Positions 53,081-62,691 are shown, numbered from the stretch's first letter. The stretch: 64,000 bases of DNA from Pseudomonadota bacterium (GCA_002862435.1 PKDC01000017.1:45251-109250), one strand, 5' to 3'. Translations and numbers: made by a program. Notes: generated by a model from the letters alone, not told the origin.

Positions 53081-54250
53081 CTAGTCCGGCTTTCCCTGAG
53101 TGATTTCCACCGCTGAGCCCTCGTCTTTCAATAGATGCAATCCCAGGGTCACGACCTGGCCTTTGAGTGTGGGCTGGACGACCTGCACCAGATTGCCTTC
53201 GCGAAGACCGGTTTCCACCGGCACGAAGCGGGCGATCGCCTGGCCGTCCTGCTCCTCCACCAGAAAAACGCCTGTTTTGTTCTGGCGTTCGATCAAGGCT
53301 TCCGACGGAATTGCAGTCGCATGGGCAGCGCGATCGAACAGAATGCGCGCCCGACCGAACATGCCGGGCTTGAGATCGCCGTTTTCGTTGGGGATCTGCA
53401 CTTCCATCAGGGCTTGCCGGGATAATTCATTGAACTGCGGCGAGATACGCTGGATGGTGCCGGGGAACTCCCGTTCGGGGTGCGCTGCTGTGGTCAGGGT
53501 CACGGCCTGACCGATCTCGAGCCGGCCATAATCGCGTTCGGTGATGGTCAACTGCGCTGTAATCGGTTGCAGGGCAATGACTTGAACCATGGGCTCGCTG
53601 GGTCGCAGCAAAGTTCCTTCATCGACGAAGCGCTGGCCGACCACCCGTTGATTGTCTTCATCGGGCCAATCCGCGTAGATCTTGGTGTAAGAAAGTCGCA
53701 GCTGCGCGGCCTTGAGCCCGGCCTGGGCCTGGTCGAGTTGAGATTTGGCGACGCTCAGACGGGCGCGACTGGCGGTGACGCGGGTGAGCGCCATGTCGTA
53801 TTCCGCTTCGGAAGCGATCTTGCGCTCCAGGAGTTGCTTGCTGCGCTGGAAATCGCGCTCGGCCACCTGAGCGGAAGCCGTGGCTTCGGACAGCTGAGCC
53901 TGGGCGACAGCAAGCTGAGCGCGGATGCGGATCACTTCCTGAGCGATCTCATCATCCTCGACCTGGGCAATCAGCTGGCCCTTTTCCACCCGATCGCCGA
54001 CACCGACCGTGAGCTTCTCAAGCAGGCCGCCGACCTTGGAAGTGATCATGAACTGGGCGTTGGGTCGCAGAGTGCCGTTGAAATAGCGGTAGTCGTTCAT
54101 GTCCAGGACACGAACCGGTGCCACCTCAACGGCGACTGCTGTGGCGGTTTCCTGGACTGCTTTTTCTGAAAAAAACAGGCGTTGCAGGATTATTCCGCCC
54201 AGCAACAGCAAAAACGCGATCAAGAAGACGCGCGGCAGCCCTTTCGGCAT
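53081..54250 (-). CDS. RND efflux periplasmic adaptor (membrane fusion protein)
   Basis: 389 residues with an N-terminal membrane anchor (RVFLIAFLLLLGGIIL). The biotinyl-lipoyl halves are YRYFNGTLRPNAQFMITSKVGGLLEKLTVGVGDRVEKGQLIA and VGQRFVDEGTLL, and the helical hairpin lies at about 100-180. Beta-barrel and membrane-proximal domains follow. It bridges the pump and the TolC-like duct. ATG 54250 with AAGGA seven bases upstream is preferred over an in-frame ATG at 54280. First gene of the efflux operon; 58 bases precede the pump gene. Confidence 0.9.
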   Translation of the reverse strand: MPKGLPRVFLIAFLLLLGGIILQRLFFSEKAVQETATAVAVEVAPVRVLDMNDYRYFNGTLRPNAQFMITSKVGGLLEKLTVGVGDRVEKGQLIAQVEDDEIAQEVIRIRAQLAVAQAQLSEATASAQVAERDFQRSKQLLERKIASEAEYDMALTRVTASRARLSVAKSQLDQAQAGLKAAQLRLSYTKIYADWPDEDNQRVVGQRFVDEGTLLRPSEPMVQVIALQPITAQLTITERDYGRLEIGQAVTLTTAAHPEREFPGTIQRISPQFNELSRQALMEVQIPNENGDLKPGMFGRARILFDRAAHATAIPSEALIERQNKTGVFLVEEQDGQAIARFVPVETGLREGNLVQVVQPTLKGQVVTLGLHLLKDEGSAVEITQGKPD

Positions 54251-54588
54251 ATGAGAATCCTTCCTTGGAATCAAGTGCATTCAGCCCGGCTTAAACTACT
54301 ATATCCCTCGCCGGAATGACAATCCGCTGGATGCGACAGATCCCGTGAGATTCGCCCAACCCGTGCGGTTGTCTGAGCAAGTTGGCCTGCCGGCCCCCGG
54401 CTTATCGACGCGAGGGCGCGATATTTGAACGGGACGCCTCGATGAAGTTTCTCGCGCCGGATCCATGGGGCGTCTATCCGAAACGCAGGTCAACGCATCC
54501 GGCGTGGCAATAGTTTCAGGTGCATTGATTGCGTGCCGCAATTGCTTGCATGCCGTCCGGATGGCGCATCAGGGATCCGATAGGAAAC
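54251..54588. other. Intergenic region upstream of the RND efflux operon
   Basis: 338 bases. On the minus strand TATAGT at 54303-54298 is a good -10 element for the efflux operon, but no strong -35 lies 16-18 bases before it, suggesting activator-dependent expression. A near-perfect 20-base palindrome (ATGCC-TCCGGA-GGCAT type) at 54550-54569 lies just after the 166-residue gene and may stabilise or end its transcript. No regulator gene is found beside the operon. Confidence 0.45.
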
Positions 54589-55089
54589 TCACTGCGCGGT
54601 CCCGGCCACCTGCCGGCGCTGGGTTTCCCAGTCCTCGATTGCCTGCATGGCGAGCAGCCCGGCGTCCCGCAAGGCCGTTTCCGCAGAAGCTGGCTCCTGC
54701 GCCACCAAGGCGCGCCAGGCCGATTCCAGCAGCACCGTCGGAGCCGGCAATGCCCCGGCCATGGATACCAGCTCATAACCGGCCTGCAGGGCATGCAGGC
54801 AGGTGCGTTGCGTCTCCTCATCCATTTCCGCCAGGCTGAGGGCCATCTGGCAGGCGCCCAACGGCGCCAGCGACAGCGTCGACCAGGGGGAGCGGGGCTG
54901 TTCCGATGGCGGACTCACCCAATACCATTCCGTCAGCCCCCGCACCAGATGCATCAGTGTCAGCATGCCGGGCAGGTCATCGAAGAGTTGGCGATGGCCG
55001 CGGCTGGCGGCAAGCTGGGCAACGACCTTGAGGGGCGGCGCCACCAGCAGGGCGTATTCCGTTTCGGATAGGGTCGCGGTTTCGGGCAT
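54589..55089 (-). CDS. Hypothetical protein, third gene of the transglutaminase operon
   Basis: 166 residues, mostly helical by eye, with alanine/leucine-rich stretches (LESAWRALVAQEPASAETALRDAGLLAMQAIEDWETQ) and no signal peptide. No family recognised. ATG 55089 with GGAG seven bases upstream; it lies 26 bases after the DUF2863 gene on the same strand, so it is probably co-expressed with it and with the large transglutaminase protein. Confidence 0.62.
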   Translation of the reverse strand: MPETATLSETEYALLVAPPLKVVAQLAASRGHRQLFDDLPGMLTLMHLVRGLTEWYWVSPPSEQPRSPWSTLSLAPLGACQMALSLAEMDEETQRTCLHALQAGYELVSMAGALPAPTVLLESAWRALVAQEPASAETALRDAGLLAMQAIEDWETQRRQVAGTAQ

Positions 55090-55115
55090 GCGCTGGCTCC
55101 GGGAAGCGGGCGGGG

Positions 55116-56264
55116 TCAATGCAGACGGGTGGAGGCGGGTTGCAGATCGTCGGGCATCACCGTGTGGGTGAGCTCGCCATCCATCGCAGGGAACAGCGGC
55201 GCGCCGCAATCGTCGCAATAGCTCAGCGGCAACCGCTCGGTAATGACCTCGATCGCGGTCACGCCGGCGCGCTGCAGTTCGTCCTGGATCTGGCCGAGTA
55301 CATCGGTGGTTTCTTCTTCGCCGTCCAGCAGGCCCCAGACTGCGCCCTGCAGCACTTCGGGGTGTCCCTGCCGCAGCAGGCCAATGCGATATTCCACCAG
55401 GTTGCCGTCATAGCAGGGCGCGATGACCGCCTGAATCTGGGTTGAGGCGAGACCATTCTGGCTGTGCAACTGTTCCACGCAGGCGCGCAGCGTGAAGGCC
55501 CGGCCTTGTTCATCGGTGCGGCGCAGCGCGGGGAAATAGGCATCCGGCAACAAGGGTTCCACCGCGCAACTGGGCAGCAGGGCGGTCAGCGCCGAGTGGG
55601 CCGCCTCCTGCCAGGAGCGGGCGGCATCTTCTCGTGTCACGCTGGGTTGGTGCCAGCGGAACAGGGCCTCGCCGGGCTGGGCGCGGATCAGGGCCAGCAG
55701 ATAGCGTGGATCGGCCAGGAAGCGGGTGGTGGCGGATAGCCCCAGGGGGTCGACCGCCAGGACCGATTGTCCGTGCGCCAGTCGCTGCTGGAGACGCGAG
55801 GCAAGTTCGAAGGCGCCGCAGAAACCCGCAGGCAATTGATCGGGGCCAAACAGGAAATCGGCCACCGCAATGGCCACACCCGGGGCAACCACATGGGTGG
55901 TCAGCAGCTCATGGAATTGCTGGCATTGAGCTGCGCTGAGTGAAGTCACCGGGATGTCATAACGTGACCAGGCCATGACCGGCAGGGCGATCAACAGCCC
56001 CGATTCACCACCCATGGCTTGGGCTTCGATGAGATCGGACAGGCTTTCAAAGGAACGGGGATGCTGGCCATACACCCGGTCGAGGGCTTCGCCCAGGGTT
56101 TCTTCGCGGCGATCGATGAGCAGGCGCTGGATCAATGGCCGCAAGCGATTCTGGTAGAACAGATCTTCCTGCTGGCAACCGGCACGCCCCAGCCCCAGGG
56201 CCAGTTGCACCAGTTCTTCAATGCCGCGGTTGCTGCGAGGCGAACCCCGGTTCATGCGTCTCAT
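55116..56264 (-). CDS. DUF2863 family protein
   Basis: 382 residues. MRRMNRGS at the start, LPVMAWSRYDIP near residue 95 and a C-terminal CDDCGAPLFPAMDGE (near 360) agree with DUF2863, a family I know mainly from Betaproteobacteria. The late C-x2-C could bind metal. Function unknown. ATG 56264 is chosen because GGAG lies six bases before it; an in-frame ATG four codons upstream has poor spacing. It follows the transglutaminase gene by 89 bases on the same strand. Confidence 0.7.
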   Translation of the reverse strand: MRRMNRGSPRSNRGIEELVQLALGLGRAGCQQEDLFYQNRLRPLIQRLLIDRREETLGEALDRVYGQHPRSFESLSDLIEAQAMGGESGLLIALPVMAWSRYDIPVTSLSAAQCQQFHELLTTHVVAPGVAIAVADFLFGPDQLPAGFCGAFELASRLQQRLAHGQSVLAVDPLGLSATTRFLADPRYLLALIRAQPGEALFRWHQPSVTREDAARSWQEAAHSALTALLPSCAVEPLLPDAYFPALRRTDEQGRAFTLRACVEQLHSQNGLASTQIQAVIAPCYDGNLVEYRIGLLRQGHPEVLQGAVWGLLDGEEETTDVLGQIQDELQRAGVTAIEVITERLPLSYCDDCGAPLFPAMDGELTHTVMPDDLQPASTRLH

Positions 56265-56353
56265 CACAAGCTCCATCCCCTGGCCCGGCATCGCGCCGGG
56301 CAAGGGGTGAAGTTTACTCTAGCTGGGCCATGCCCGTTATGCGGTCGATGCGT

Positions 56354-59300
56354 TCAGCGCGGGGCCCACACCGAGCGGCGGCGCAGGTCCAGTGTGTGCG
56401 GGTATTCGCGGTTGGTTTCCTCCGGCGGCGGTTGCATCGGTCCAATGGGGTGACCATCCGGCAGGAAACGCGCCAGTCGGGCAACGTCCGGCGGGACCTC
56501 CAGCACCCCCGGTGTATGACCGAATCCCCAGAAACGGCTGACCCGACGGGTTTCGGCAGCATAGGCGTTCACCGGATAGACATCGTAGCTGCGGCCGCCG
56601 GGATGGGCGACATGGTAGGTGCAGCCGCCGATGGAGCGCCCATTCCAGGTGTCGATGATGTCGAACACCAGGGGGGAGTGGACGCCGATGGTGGGATGAA
56701 GGGCCGAGGGCGGCTGCCAGGCCCGGTAGCGCACGCCGGCCACGTATTCGCCGTGGACGCCGGTATTGTGCAACGGCACCCGGCGACCATTGCAGGCCAC
56801 CACATAGCGGGAATCGGTCAGCCCCGTCAACCGCACCTGCAGACGCTCGACGGAGGAGTCCACGAAGCGGGCCGTGCCCATGTTGCTGCTCTCTTCACCC
56901 AGCACATGCCAGGGCTCCAGGGCGCCGCACAACTCCAGATGGATGTCGCCCACCCGCACATTTCCGTAGTGGGGGAAGCGGAATTCCAGGAAGGGCGCGA
57001 ACCAGTCTGGATTGAAAGGGAAGCCTGCCTCGCGCAGGTGACGCACCACATCCTGCATGTCCTGCCAGATGAAATGGGGCAGCATGAAGCGGTCGTGCAG
57101 GGAGGTGCCCCAGCGCACCAGGTCGTGGCGGTAGGGCCGTTGCCAGAAATGAGCGACCAGCGTCCGCAACAGCAACATCTGCACCAGGCTCATGCGCGGA
57201 TGGGGCGGCATCTCGAAGGCGCGCAATTCCAACAGTCCCAGCCGGCCGCGCTGGCTGTCGGGGGAATAAAGCTTGTCGATGCAGAACTCCGCCCGGTGGG
57301 TATTGCCGGTCAGGTCGACCAACAGATTGCGCAGCAGGCGATCCACAAGCCAGGGCTGGGGAACCTCGCCCTCGGGCATTTCCTTGAACGCGATCTCCAG
57401 TTCGTAGAGGCTTTCGACGCGCGCCTCGTCCGCCCGCGGCGCCTGGCTGGTGGGGCCGATGAAGAGCCCCGAGAACAGGTAGCTCATGGCCGGGTGGTGT
57501 TGCCAGAAGGTCACCAGACTGCGCAACAGGTCGGGCCGGCGCAGAAAGGGGCTGTCGGCCGGCGTGGCGCCGCCCAGGGTCACGTGGTTGCCGCCGCCGG
57601 TGCCGGTATGACGGCCGTCCAGCATGAATTTCTCACTGCCCAGGCGGGTTTGATGTGCCTCCTCGTAGAGAATTTCGGTGGTGCTGACCAGCTCATCCCA
57701 GGTTTCCGCGGGATGGATATTGACCTCGATGACGCCTGGATCGGGGGTGATGTGGAGGCGTTTGAGGCGCCAGTCGTGGGGCGGCTCATAGCCTTCCAGG
57801 CGCACCGGCATCCCCAGTTGGGCGGCGGTGGCCTCGATGTGGGCCAGCAGATCCAGATAGTGCTCCAGATAGTTCACCGGCGGCAGGAAAATATGCAGAC
57901 AGCCGTTACGCGGCTCCACACACAGGGCGGTGCGGAACACCTCCACCGTTTGGGTCGTGTCGGGCGTGTCCGCTTGGTCCATTTCAGTGAGCGATTGGGT
58001 TGTGGCGGGCGTCCACGCACTGTAGTGACGCGCCACCTCGCCCATGGCATCGCTCAGGGGCGGCCGAGCTTCAAATGGGCTACGTTCCGGGATCACCGCC
58101 TTGCGTTCACGCTGCTGGGCGCTCCAGGGCAGGCTTTCCAAGGGCAGGCGCAGGCCCATGGGCGAGTCGCCGGGCATCAGGAACATCAGGTCGCGCCGGA
58201 ACGGCCAATGCACGCTCTCCCAGCAGATGGCGCCATAATTCCAGCGCAGGGGCAGGCAATAACCCACCGGTACGTCGAGGCCGCGCGCCAGCATCTGGCT
58301 CAGGCTGGCATGATCCGGATGTTGCTTGCGATTCAGTTTCAGCGGATCCAGGTCGTCGGGAAGGGTACCTTCCTTCCAAAGGTGGTATAGCACATCCTCG
58401 TAGCCGGGCTGCGCATGATCCGGATTGACGCCCAGGCGACGCGCCAGCTCACGGGCAAAGCACAGCGCATCGTCCACGGTGCAGCCATAATCCTTGCCGT
58501 CTTCCGCCAGCAGCTCGGGTCGACGCCAGACCGGCTGCCCGTCCGGGCGCCAATACAAGGACAGCGCCCAACGCGGCAGTTCTTCGCCGGGATACCATTT
58601 GCCCTGCCCGACATGAAACACGCCGCCCGGTCCGAAGCGATCCCACAGCCGGCGCAGCAGGGTGCCGGCCAGCTGCCGCTTCTCGGGACCCAGTGCCGCG
58701 GTGTTCCATTGGGCCGATTCCATGTCGTCGACCGAGACGAACGTGGGTTCGCCGCCCAGCGTCAGGCGCACATCCCCGGCGCGGATCTGTTCATCCACCG
58801 ACCGCCCCAGCAGATTGATGGTCTGCCATTGGTCTTCCGTGTAGGGTTTGGTGACCCGCGGATCCTCGTGGATGCGCTGTACCTTGTTGGTGTAGTCAAA
58901 CTCAACCTTGGTTTCCGGGTCGCCCCAGAAATTACCCGACACCGGGGCGGCGCTCGCCGGATCAGGGGTGCAGGCCAGCGGTATGTGTCCTTCGCCGGCG
59001 AACAGGCCTGAGGTGGGATCGAGGCCAATCCACCCCGCGCCGGGCACGTAGACTTCGCACCAGGCATGCAGGTCGGTGAAGTCGGCCTCGGGTCCGGAGG
59101 GGCCATCCAAGGCTTTGACGTCGGCTTTCAGTTGGACCAGATAACCCGACACGAAGCGTGCTGCGAGACCCTGGTGGCGCATGATCTGCACCAGCAGCCA
59201 GGCCGAGTCGCGGCAGGACCCGGTGCCCCGACCCAGGGTTTCCTCGCAGGTCTGCACGCCCGGCTCCATGCGGATCAGATAGCCGATGTCTTTTTGCAGC

Positions 59301-59755
59301 CGGCTGTTGAGCTCGACCATGAAATCAACGACATAGGGGCGCTTTCCACGATTGATGCCGGATAGCCATTTGCGCAGATGCGGTCCGTTTTCGGTAATTT
59401 CGAGGTAGGGCGTCAATTCCTTGCGCAATTGGCGGTCATAGGTAAACGGGAAATGCTTGGCGTATTCCTCGACAAAGAAATCGAAGGGATTGATGACGAC
59501 CATGTCCGCGATCAATTCTACTTCGATCGACATGGCCTGGGTTTCTTCCGCGAATACGACCCGTGCCAAGATGTTGCCGAAAGGATCCTGCTGCCAGTTG
59601 AGAAAATGATCCGCGGGGGTAATCCGCAGCGAATAGGACAGGATCGGGGTGCGGCTGTGAACCGCCGGGCGCAGCCGGAATACCTGGGGTGACAGGGCGA
59701 CCGGGCGATCATAGTGATAGACGGTCTTGTGAGTAAGCGCCACGCGCAGGGACAT
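56354..59755 (-). CDS. Transglutaminase-like / DUF2126 fusion protein
   Basis: 1133 residues, cytoplasmic (no signal peptide). The bacterial transglutaminase N-terminal domain spans about 1-85. A papain-like transglutaminase core follows with a complete triad: C181 (GSCRDSAW), H230 (LHAWCEVY) and D246 (GLDPTSG). The remaining ~800 residues are DUF2126, with family blocks such as HTGTGGGNHVTLGG, NTHRAEFCIDKLYSP and LELRAFEMPPHPRMS. The last two resemble glutamine-synthetase-type carboxylate-amine ligase motifs. Such proteins are linked genomically with ATP-grasp and alpha-E genes, which here lie divergently next door. CCGGAGG precedes the ATG. Confidence 0.9.
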   Translation of the reverse strand: MSLRVALTHKTVYHYDRPVALSPQVFRLRPAVHSRTPILSYSLRITPADHFLNWQQDPFGNILARVVFAEETQAMSIEVELIADMVVINPFDFFVEEYAKHFPFTYDRQLRKELTPYLEITENGPHLRKWLSGINRGKRPYVVDFMVELNSRLQKDIGYLIRMEPGVQTCEETLGRGTGSCRDSAWLLVQIMRHQGLAARFVSGYLVQLKADVKALDGPSGPEADFTDLHAWCEVYVPGAGWIGLDPTSGLFAGEGHIPLACTPDPASAAPVSGNFWGDPETKVEFDYTNKVQRIHEDPRVTKPYTEDQWQTINLLGRSVDEQIRAGDVRLTLGGEPTFVSVDDMESAQWNTAALGPEKRQLAGTLLRRLWDRFGPGGVFHVGQGKWYPGEELPRWALSLYWRPDGQPVWRRPELLAEDGKDYGCTVDDALCFARELARRLGVNPDHAQPGYEDVLYHLWKEGTLPDDLDPLKLNRKQHPDHASLSQMLARGLDVPVGYCLPLRWNYGAICWESVHWPFRRDLMFLMPGDSPMGLRLPLESLPWSAQQRERKAVIPERSPFEARPPLSDAMGEVARHYSAWTPATTQSLTEMDQADTPDTTQTVEVFRTALCVEPRNGCLHIFLPPVNYLEHYLDLLAHIEATAAQLGMPVRLEGYEPPHDWRLKRLHITPDPGVIEVNIHPAETWDELVSTTEILYEEAHQTRLGSEKFMLDGRHTGTGGGNHVTLGGATPADSPFLRRPDLLRSLVTFWQHHPAMSYLFSGLFIGPTSQAPRADEARVESLYELEIAFKEMPEGEVPQPWLVDRLLRNLLVDLTGNTHRAEFCIDKLYSPDSQRGRLGLLELRAFEMPPHPRMSLVQMLLLRTLVAHFWQRPYRHDLVRWGTSLHDRFMLPHFIWQDMQDVVRHLREAGFPFNPDWFAPFLEFRFPHYGNVRVGDIHLELCGALEPWHVLGEESSNMGTARFVDSSVERLQVRLTGLTDSRYVVACNGRRVPLHNTGVHGEYVAGVRYRAWQPPSALHPTIGVHSPLVFDIIDTWNGRSIGGCTYHVAHPGGRSYDVYPVNAYAAETRRVSRFWGFGHTPGVLEVPPDVARLARFLPDGHPIGPMQPPPEETNREYPHTLDLRRRSVWAPR

Positions 59756-60111
59756 CAGGGCCTCCGGTAAGGAATTTGAGCGGGATCAACACGAGAGCGG
59801 TAGAATCAGGCCACGCGTCAATCTTGCTTGACTTGCCAGCATCATGCCAGCGTCATGCAGTTGCTGCCAGGCGCAGGATCGGGGTGATGCGTAAGATCTG
59901 GAAACGCCAGGCATCCCGCTGATGCCCCATTTTGGGGCAATGCGTGAGCATTCTGCTCATGCAACAGGCGCCAGTCGCTCACACGGCGTTGGACGGGCCG
60001 TCCCAGCCTGATTCTGTCCACGTCATGTCACTTAAAGATCCGGCGCGTTTCTTGTAAGGCTGATGTTAAGACTTTTAATCGGACAGTTTGATGTCGCAGT
60101 TGGGAGCGGGC
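59756..60111. promoter_or_regulatory. Divergent control region of the transglutaminase / ATP-grasp system
   Basis: 356 bases with unusual structure. A dyad GTCAA-N6-TTGAC lies at 59817-59832. An 11-base tandem repeat (TGCCAGCATCA / TGCCAGCGTCA) lies at 59834-59855. Two adjacent hairpins are at 59923-59939 (TGCCCCA-TTT-TGGGGCA) and 59941-59963 (TGCGTGAGCA-TTC-TGCTCATGCA, one G-T pair). The dyad and repeat suit regulator binding. The hairpins could form in either transcript. No small gene is evident. Confidence 0.5.
60052..60079 (+). promoter_or_regulatory. Sigma-70-type promoter of the ATP-grasp / alpha-E genes
   Basis: TTGTAA (60052-60057) and TTTAAT (60074-60079) with 16 bases between. Predicted start near 60086 gives a 25-base leader holding the GGGAG ribosome site before ATG 60112. 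Confidence 0.6.
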
Positions 60112-61572
60112 ATGGCGCAGGATTGGACCCATTATCTGCAGCAGGGTTTCTACGACGAACTCGTGGGTCCGGATGGCCCGCGGCCCGCGGCCCGTCCCTT
60201 GATGGAGCGGCTGGTTGGACTGGGGGCGGACGCACTGCGTGAACGCCAGCGCGCGGCGGAGCTCGAAATCAAGACGCTGGGCATCACCTTCACCGTCTAC
60301 AGCGACGGCAATGCCATCGACCGGGCCTGGCCGATGGACATCATCCCGCGAGTGATCCCGGCTGCCGAGTGGCGCCGCACCGAGGCCGGTCTCAAGCAAC
60401 GGGTCCACGCCCTGAATCTGTTCATCAACGACATCTACGGGCCCCAGCGCATCATCCGTGACAAGCGCTTTCCCGCTGAACTGATCGCCAGTTCCAAGAA
60501 CTTCCGCGCCCAATGTCGCGATTTCACGCCGCCCTTGGGGGTTTGGGCGCACATCTGCGGCTCGGACATGGTGCGCGACGGCGATGGCACCCTTTATGTC
60601 CTGGAGGATAACTTGCGGGTGCCCTCGGGGGTGTCCTACATGATGATGAATCGTCAGGTGATGAAGCATGTGTTCCCGGAATTGTTCGAGAACCAAGTGA
60701 TTCTGCCGGTGGACGACTACCCCTCGCAGCTGTTCGACATGCTGGCGGCCATGTCACCCCGGCCGGCTGATTATCCCTGCGTCGTGGTGTTGACTCCCGG
60801 CATCTACAACTCGGCCTATTTCGAGCATGCCTATCTGGCCCAGCAGATGGGGGTGGAATTGGTGGTGGGGCCGGACCTGTTCGTGGGCGACGATGACTGC
60901 GTCTACATGCGCACCATCCAGGGGCCGGAACGGGTGGATGTGGTCTATCGGCGTATCGATGACGATTTCCTGGATCCAGAAGCCTTCCGGCCCGATTCCG
61001 CACTCGGGGTGCCCGGCCTGCTGCGCGCCTGGCGCAAGGGCAATGTAGCCCTGGTCAACGCGCCGGGGGCAGGGGTCGCCGATGACAAGGTGGTCTATAC
61101 CTATGTGCCTGACTTCATCAAGTATTACCTGGGCGAGGATCCCATCCTGCCCAATGTGCCCACCTGGCGCTGCGAGGATCCGCAGTCCCTGAAGCATGTG
61201 CTGGCCCACCTGAAAGACCTGGTCATCAAACCCGCCAACGAATCCGGCGGCTACGGCATGCTGGTGGGGCCCAAGTCGAGCCGCGAGGAATGCGAGCGAT
61301 TTGCGACCCTGATCCAGCGCGATCCACGCAACTATATCGCCCAGCCGACCCTCGCCCTGTCCACCGTCCCCACGCTGACGGACCATGTTCCCGAGCCGCG
61401 CCATGTGGACCTGCGGCCTTTCATCCTGAGCGGCAGTGACATTCAGGTGACGACCGGGGGCTTGACCCGCGTGGCGATGGTCAAGGGATCGCTGGTGGTG
61501 AACTCGTCCCAGGGCGGCGGCAGCAAGGACACTTGGGTGGTGGAAACCAACGAGTCGGACAGCCCATCCTGA
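60112..61572 (+). CDS. Circularly permuted ATP-grasp type 2 protein (DUF404/DUF407)
   Basis: 486 residues. Family blocks: GITFTVYSDGNAIDRAWPMDIIPRVI (about 55-80), RVHALNLFINDIYGPQRI (about 95-112), VLEDNLRVPSGVSYMMMNR (about 165-183) and the late DLVIKPANESGGYGMLVGPK (about 370-390). This permuted ATP-grasp is predicted to join a carboxylate to an amine using ATP, probably building or tagging peptides. ATG 60112 (GGGAG just upstream) is preferred over starts 7-8 codons earlier. It is followed by the alpha-E gene after 36 bases. Confidence 0.92.
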   Translation: MAQDWTHYLQQGFYDELVGPDGPRPAARPLMERLVGLGADALRERQRAAELEIKTLGITFTVYSDGNAIDRAWPMDIIPRVIPAAEWRRTEAGLKQRVHALNLFINDIYGPQRIIRDKRFPAELIASSKNFRAQCRDFTPPLGVWAHICGSDMVRDGDGTLYVLEDNLRVPSGVSYMMMNRQVMKHVFPELFENQVILPVDDYPSQLFDMLAAMSPRPADYPCVVVLTPGIYNSAYFEHAYLAQQMGVELVVGPDLFVGDDDCVYMRTIQGPERVDVVYRRIDDDFLDPEAFRPDSALGVPGLLRAWRKGNVALVNAPGAGVADDKVVYTYVPDFIKYYLGEDPILPNVPTWRCEDPQSLKHVLAHLKDLVIKPANESGGYGMLVGPKSSREECERFATLIQRDPRNYIAQPTLALSTVPTLTDHVPEPRHVDLRPFILSGSDIQVTTGGLTRVAMVKGSLVVNSSQGGGSKDTWVVETNESDSPS

Positions 61573-61608
61573 CCGCCGCTCTACTGGCTTGAGCAAGGAG
61601 ATTTCCTG

Positions 61609-62625
61609 ATGCTGTCGCGCATGGCTGAAAACATGTACTGGTTTGCCCGCTATCTGGAGCGGGCGGAGAATACGGCGCGGCTGGTGACGGTCACTACCAA
61701 TCTGATCCTGGATCTGCCCCGTGTGGTGACCCCGGATTGGGAGCCCCTGATCGACATCACCAGCGGACGTGATAAGTTCGTGGAACGTCACGGCGAGATG
61801 AGCGAGCACCGGGTGGTGCAGTTTCTGCTCGCTGATCGCGAAAACCCCAGTTCCCTGATCAGTTGCCTCACCAAGGCGCGGGAAAATCTGCGCACAACCC
61901 GCGACATCGTGCCTGCCGAGGCCTGGGGGCAGATCAATCGCTTGCATCTCATTGCCCAGGAACAGATGGGCGATGCGCTGTCGCGCCGGGGGCGCCACGA
62001 ATTCCTGCAAACCATCATCGGCCAATGCCAGATGATCGTGGGCCTGTTGGATGGTGTCATGAGCCGCGATGAAGCCTTCGAGTTCATGCGTCTGGGGCGC
62101 AATCTGGAACGGGCGGACATGACCACCCGCATTCTCGATGTCCGTTCCGGCGATCTGCTGGCGGAAATGCCGGCGGATCTGAAAGCCTATGGCCGCGTCC
62201 AGTGGATGAGCGTGCTCAAATCCATGACTGCCTACCAGATGTACCGCCGGCTGGTGCGCAGCCGGGTCTCCGGCGTGGATGTGGTGCGCTTCCTGTTGCA
62301 GGAAGAGCGTTTTCCGCGCGCCCTGCAGGCTTGCCTCAAAACCCTGGAGGTCTGCCTGTCGGGCCTGCCGCGCAATGAAACCCCGTTGCGGGCGGTGGCC
62401 CAGTTGCGGCGCATGGTCCAGCGCGCCGACATCGCCGCCTTGGCGCATGAAGGTGGCACCCTGCACGTTTACATGGATGAGCTGCAGCTCAAGCTGGCCG
62501 GTTGCCACGATGCCATCGCCGCCACCTATTTCGGCGCCGAACTTGCGCCGAATGCGGCGATGGCTGCCGGCGTGACGACGCCGGCGCCTTCCTCGTCCCA
62601 AGCCCAGACTCAACGCGCTGGCTGA
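61609..62625 (+). CDS. Alpha-E domain protein (DUF403)
   Basis: 338 residues, all-helical. The start MLSRMAENMYWFARYLERAENTARL is the alpha-E signature, and GRHEFLQTIIGQCQMIVGLLDGVMSRDEAFEFMRLGRNLERADMTTRILDV is its second hallmark block. Usually encoded with permuted ATP-grasp and transglutaminase proteins, it is thought to be a partner or substrate-handling subunit; its chemistry is unknown. An AAGGAG site precedes the ATG. The last ~20 residues are a Ser/Pro/Gln-rich tail. Confidence 0.92.
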   Translation: MLSRMAENMYWFARYLERAENTARLVTVTTNLILDLPRVVTPDWEPLIDITSGRDKFVERHGEMSEHRVVQFLLADRENPSSLISCLTKARENLRTTRDIVPAEAWGQINRLHLIAQEQMGDALSRRGRHEFLQTIIGQCQMIVGLLDGVMSRDEAFEFMRLGRNLERADMTTRILDVRSGDLLAEMPADLKAYGRVQWMSVLKSMTAYQMYRRLVRSRVSGVDVVRFLLQEERFPRALQACLKTLEVCLSGLPRNETPLRAVAQLRRMVQRADIAALAHEGGTLHVYMDELQLKLAGCHDAIAATYFGAELAPNAAMAAGVTTPAPSSSQAQTQRAG

Positions 62626-62691
62626 AACATCAATCCACGCAGGCGGTTCCCGGCGGGCCGTTGTCCTGTCCCATGGCGGCGGGCACAATAA

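Noticed and set aside
56135..58390. 751-codon open frame on the plus strand opposite the transglutaminase/DUF2126 gene
   Set aside because: No ribosome site and histidine/glutamine-rich composition typical of an antisense shadow; the minus-strand gene has full family motifs.
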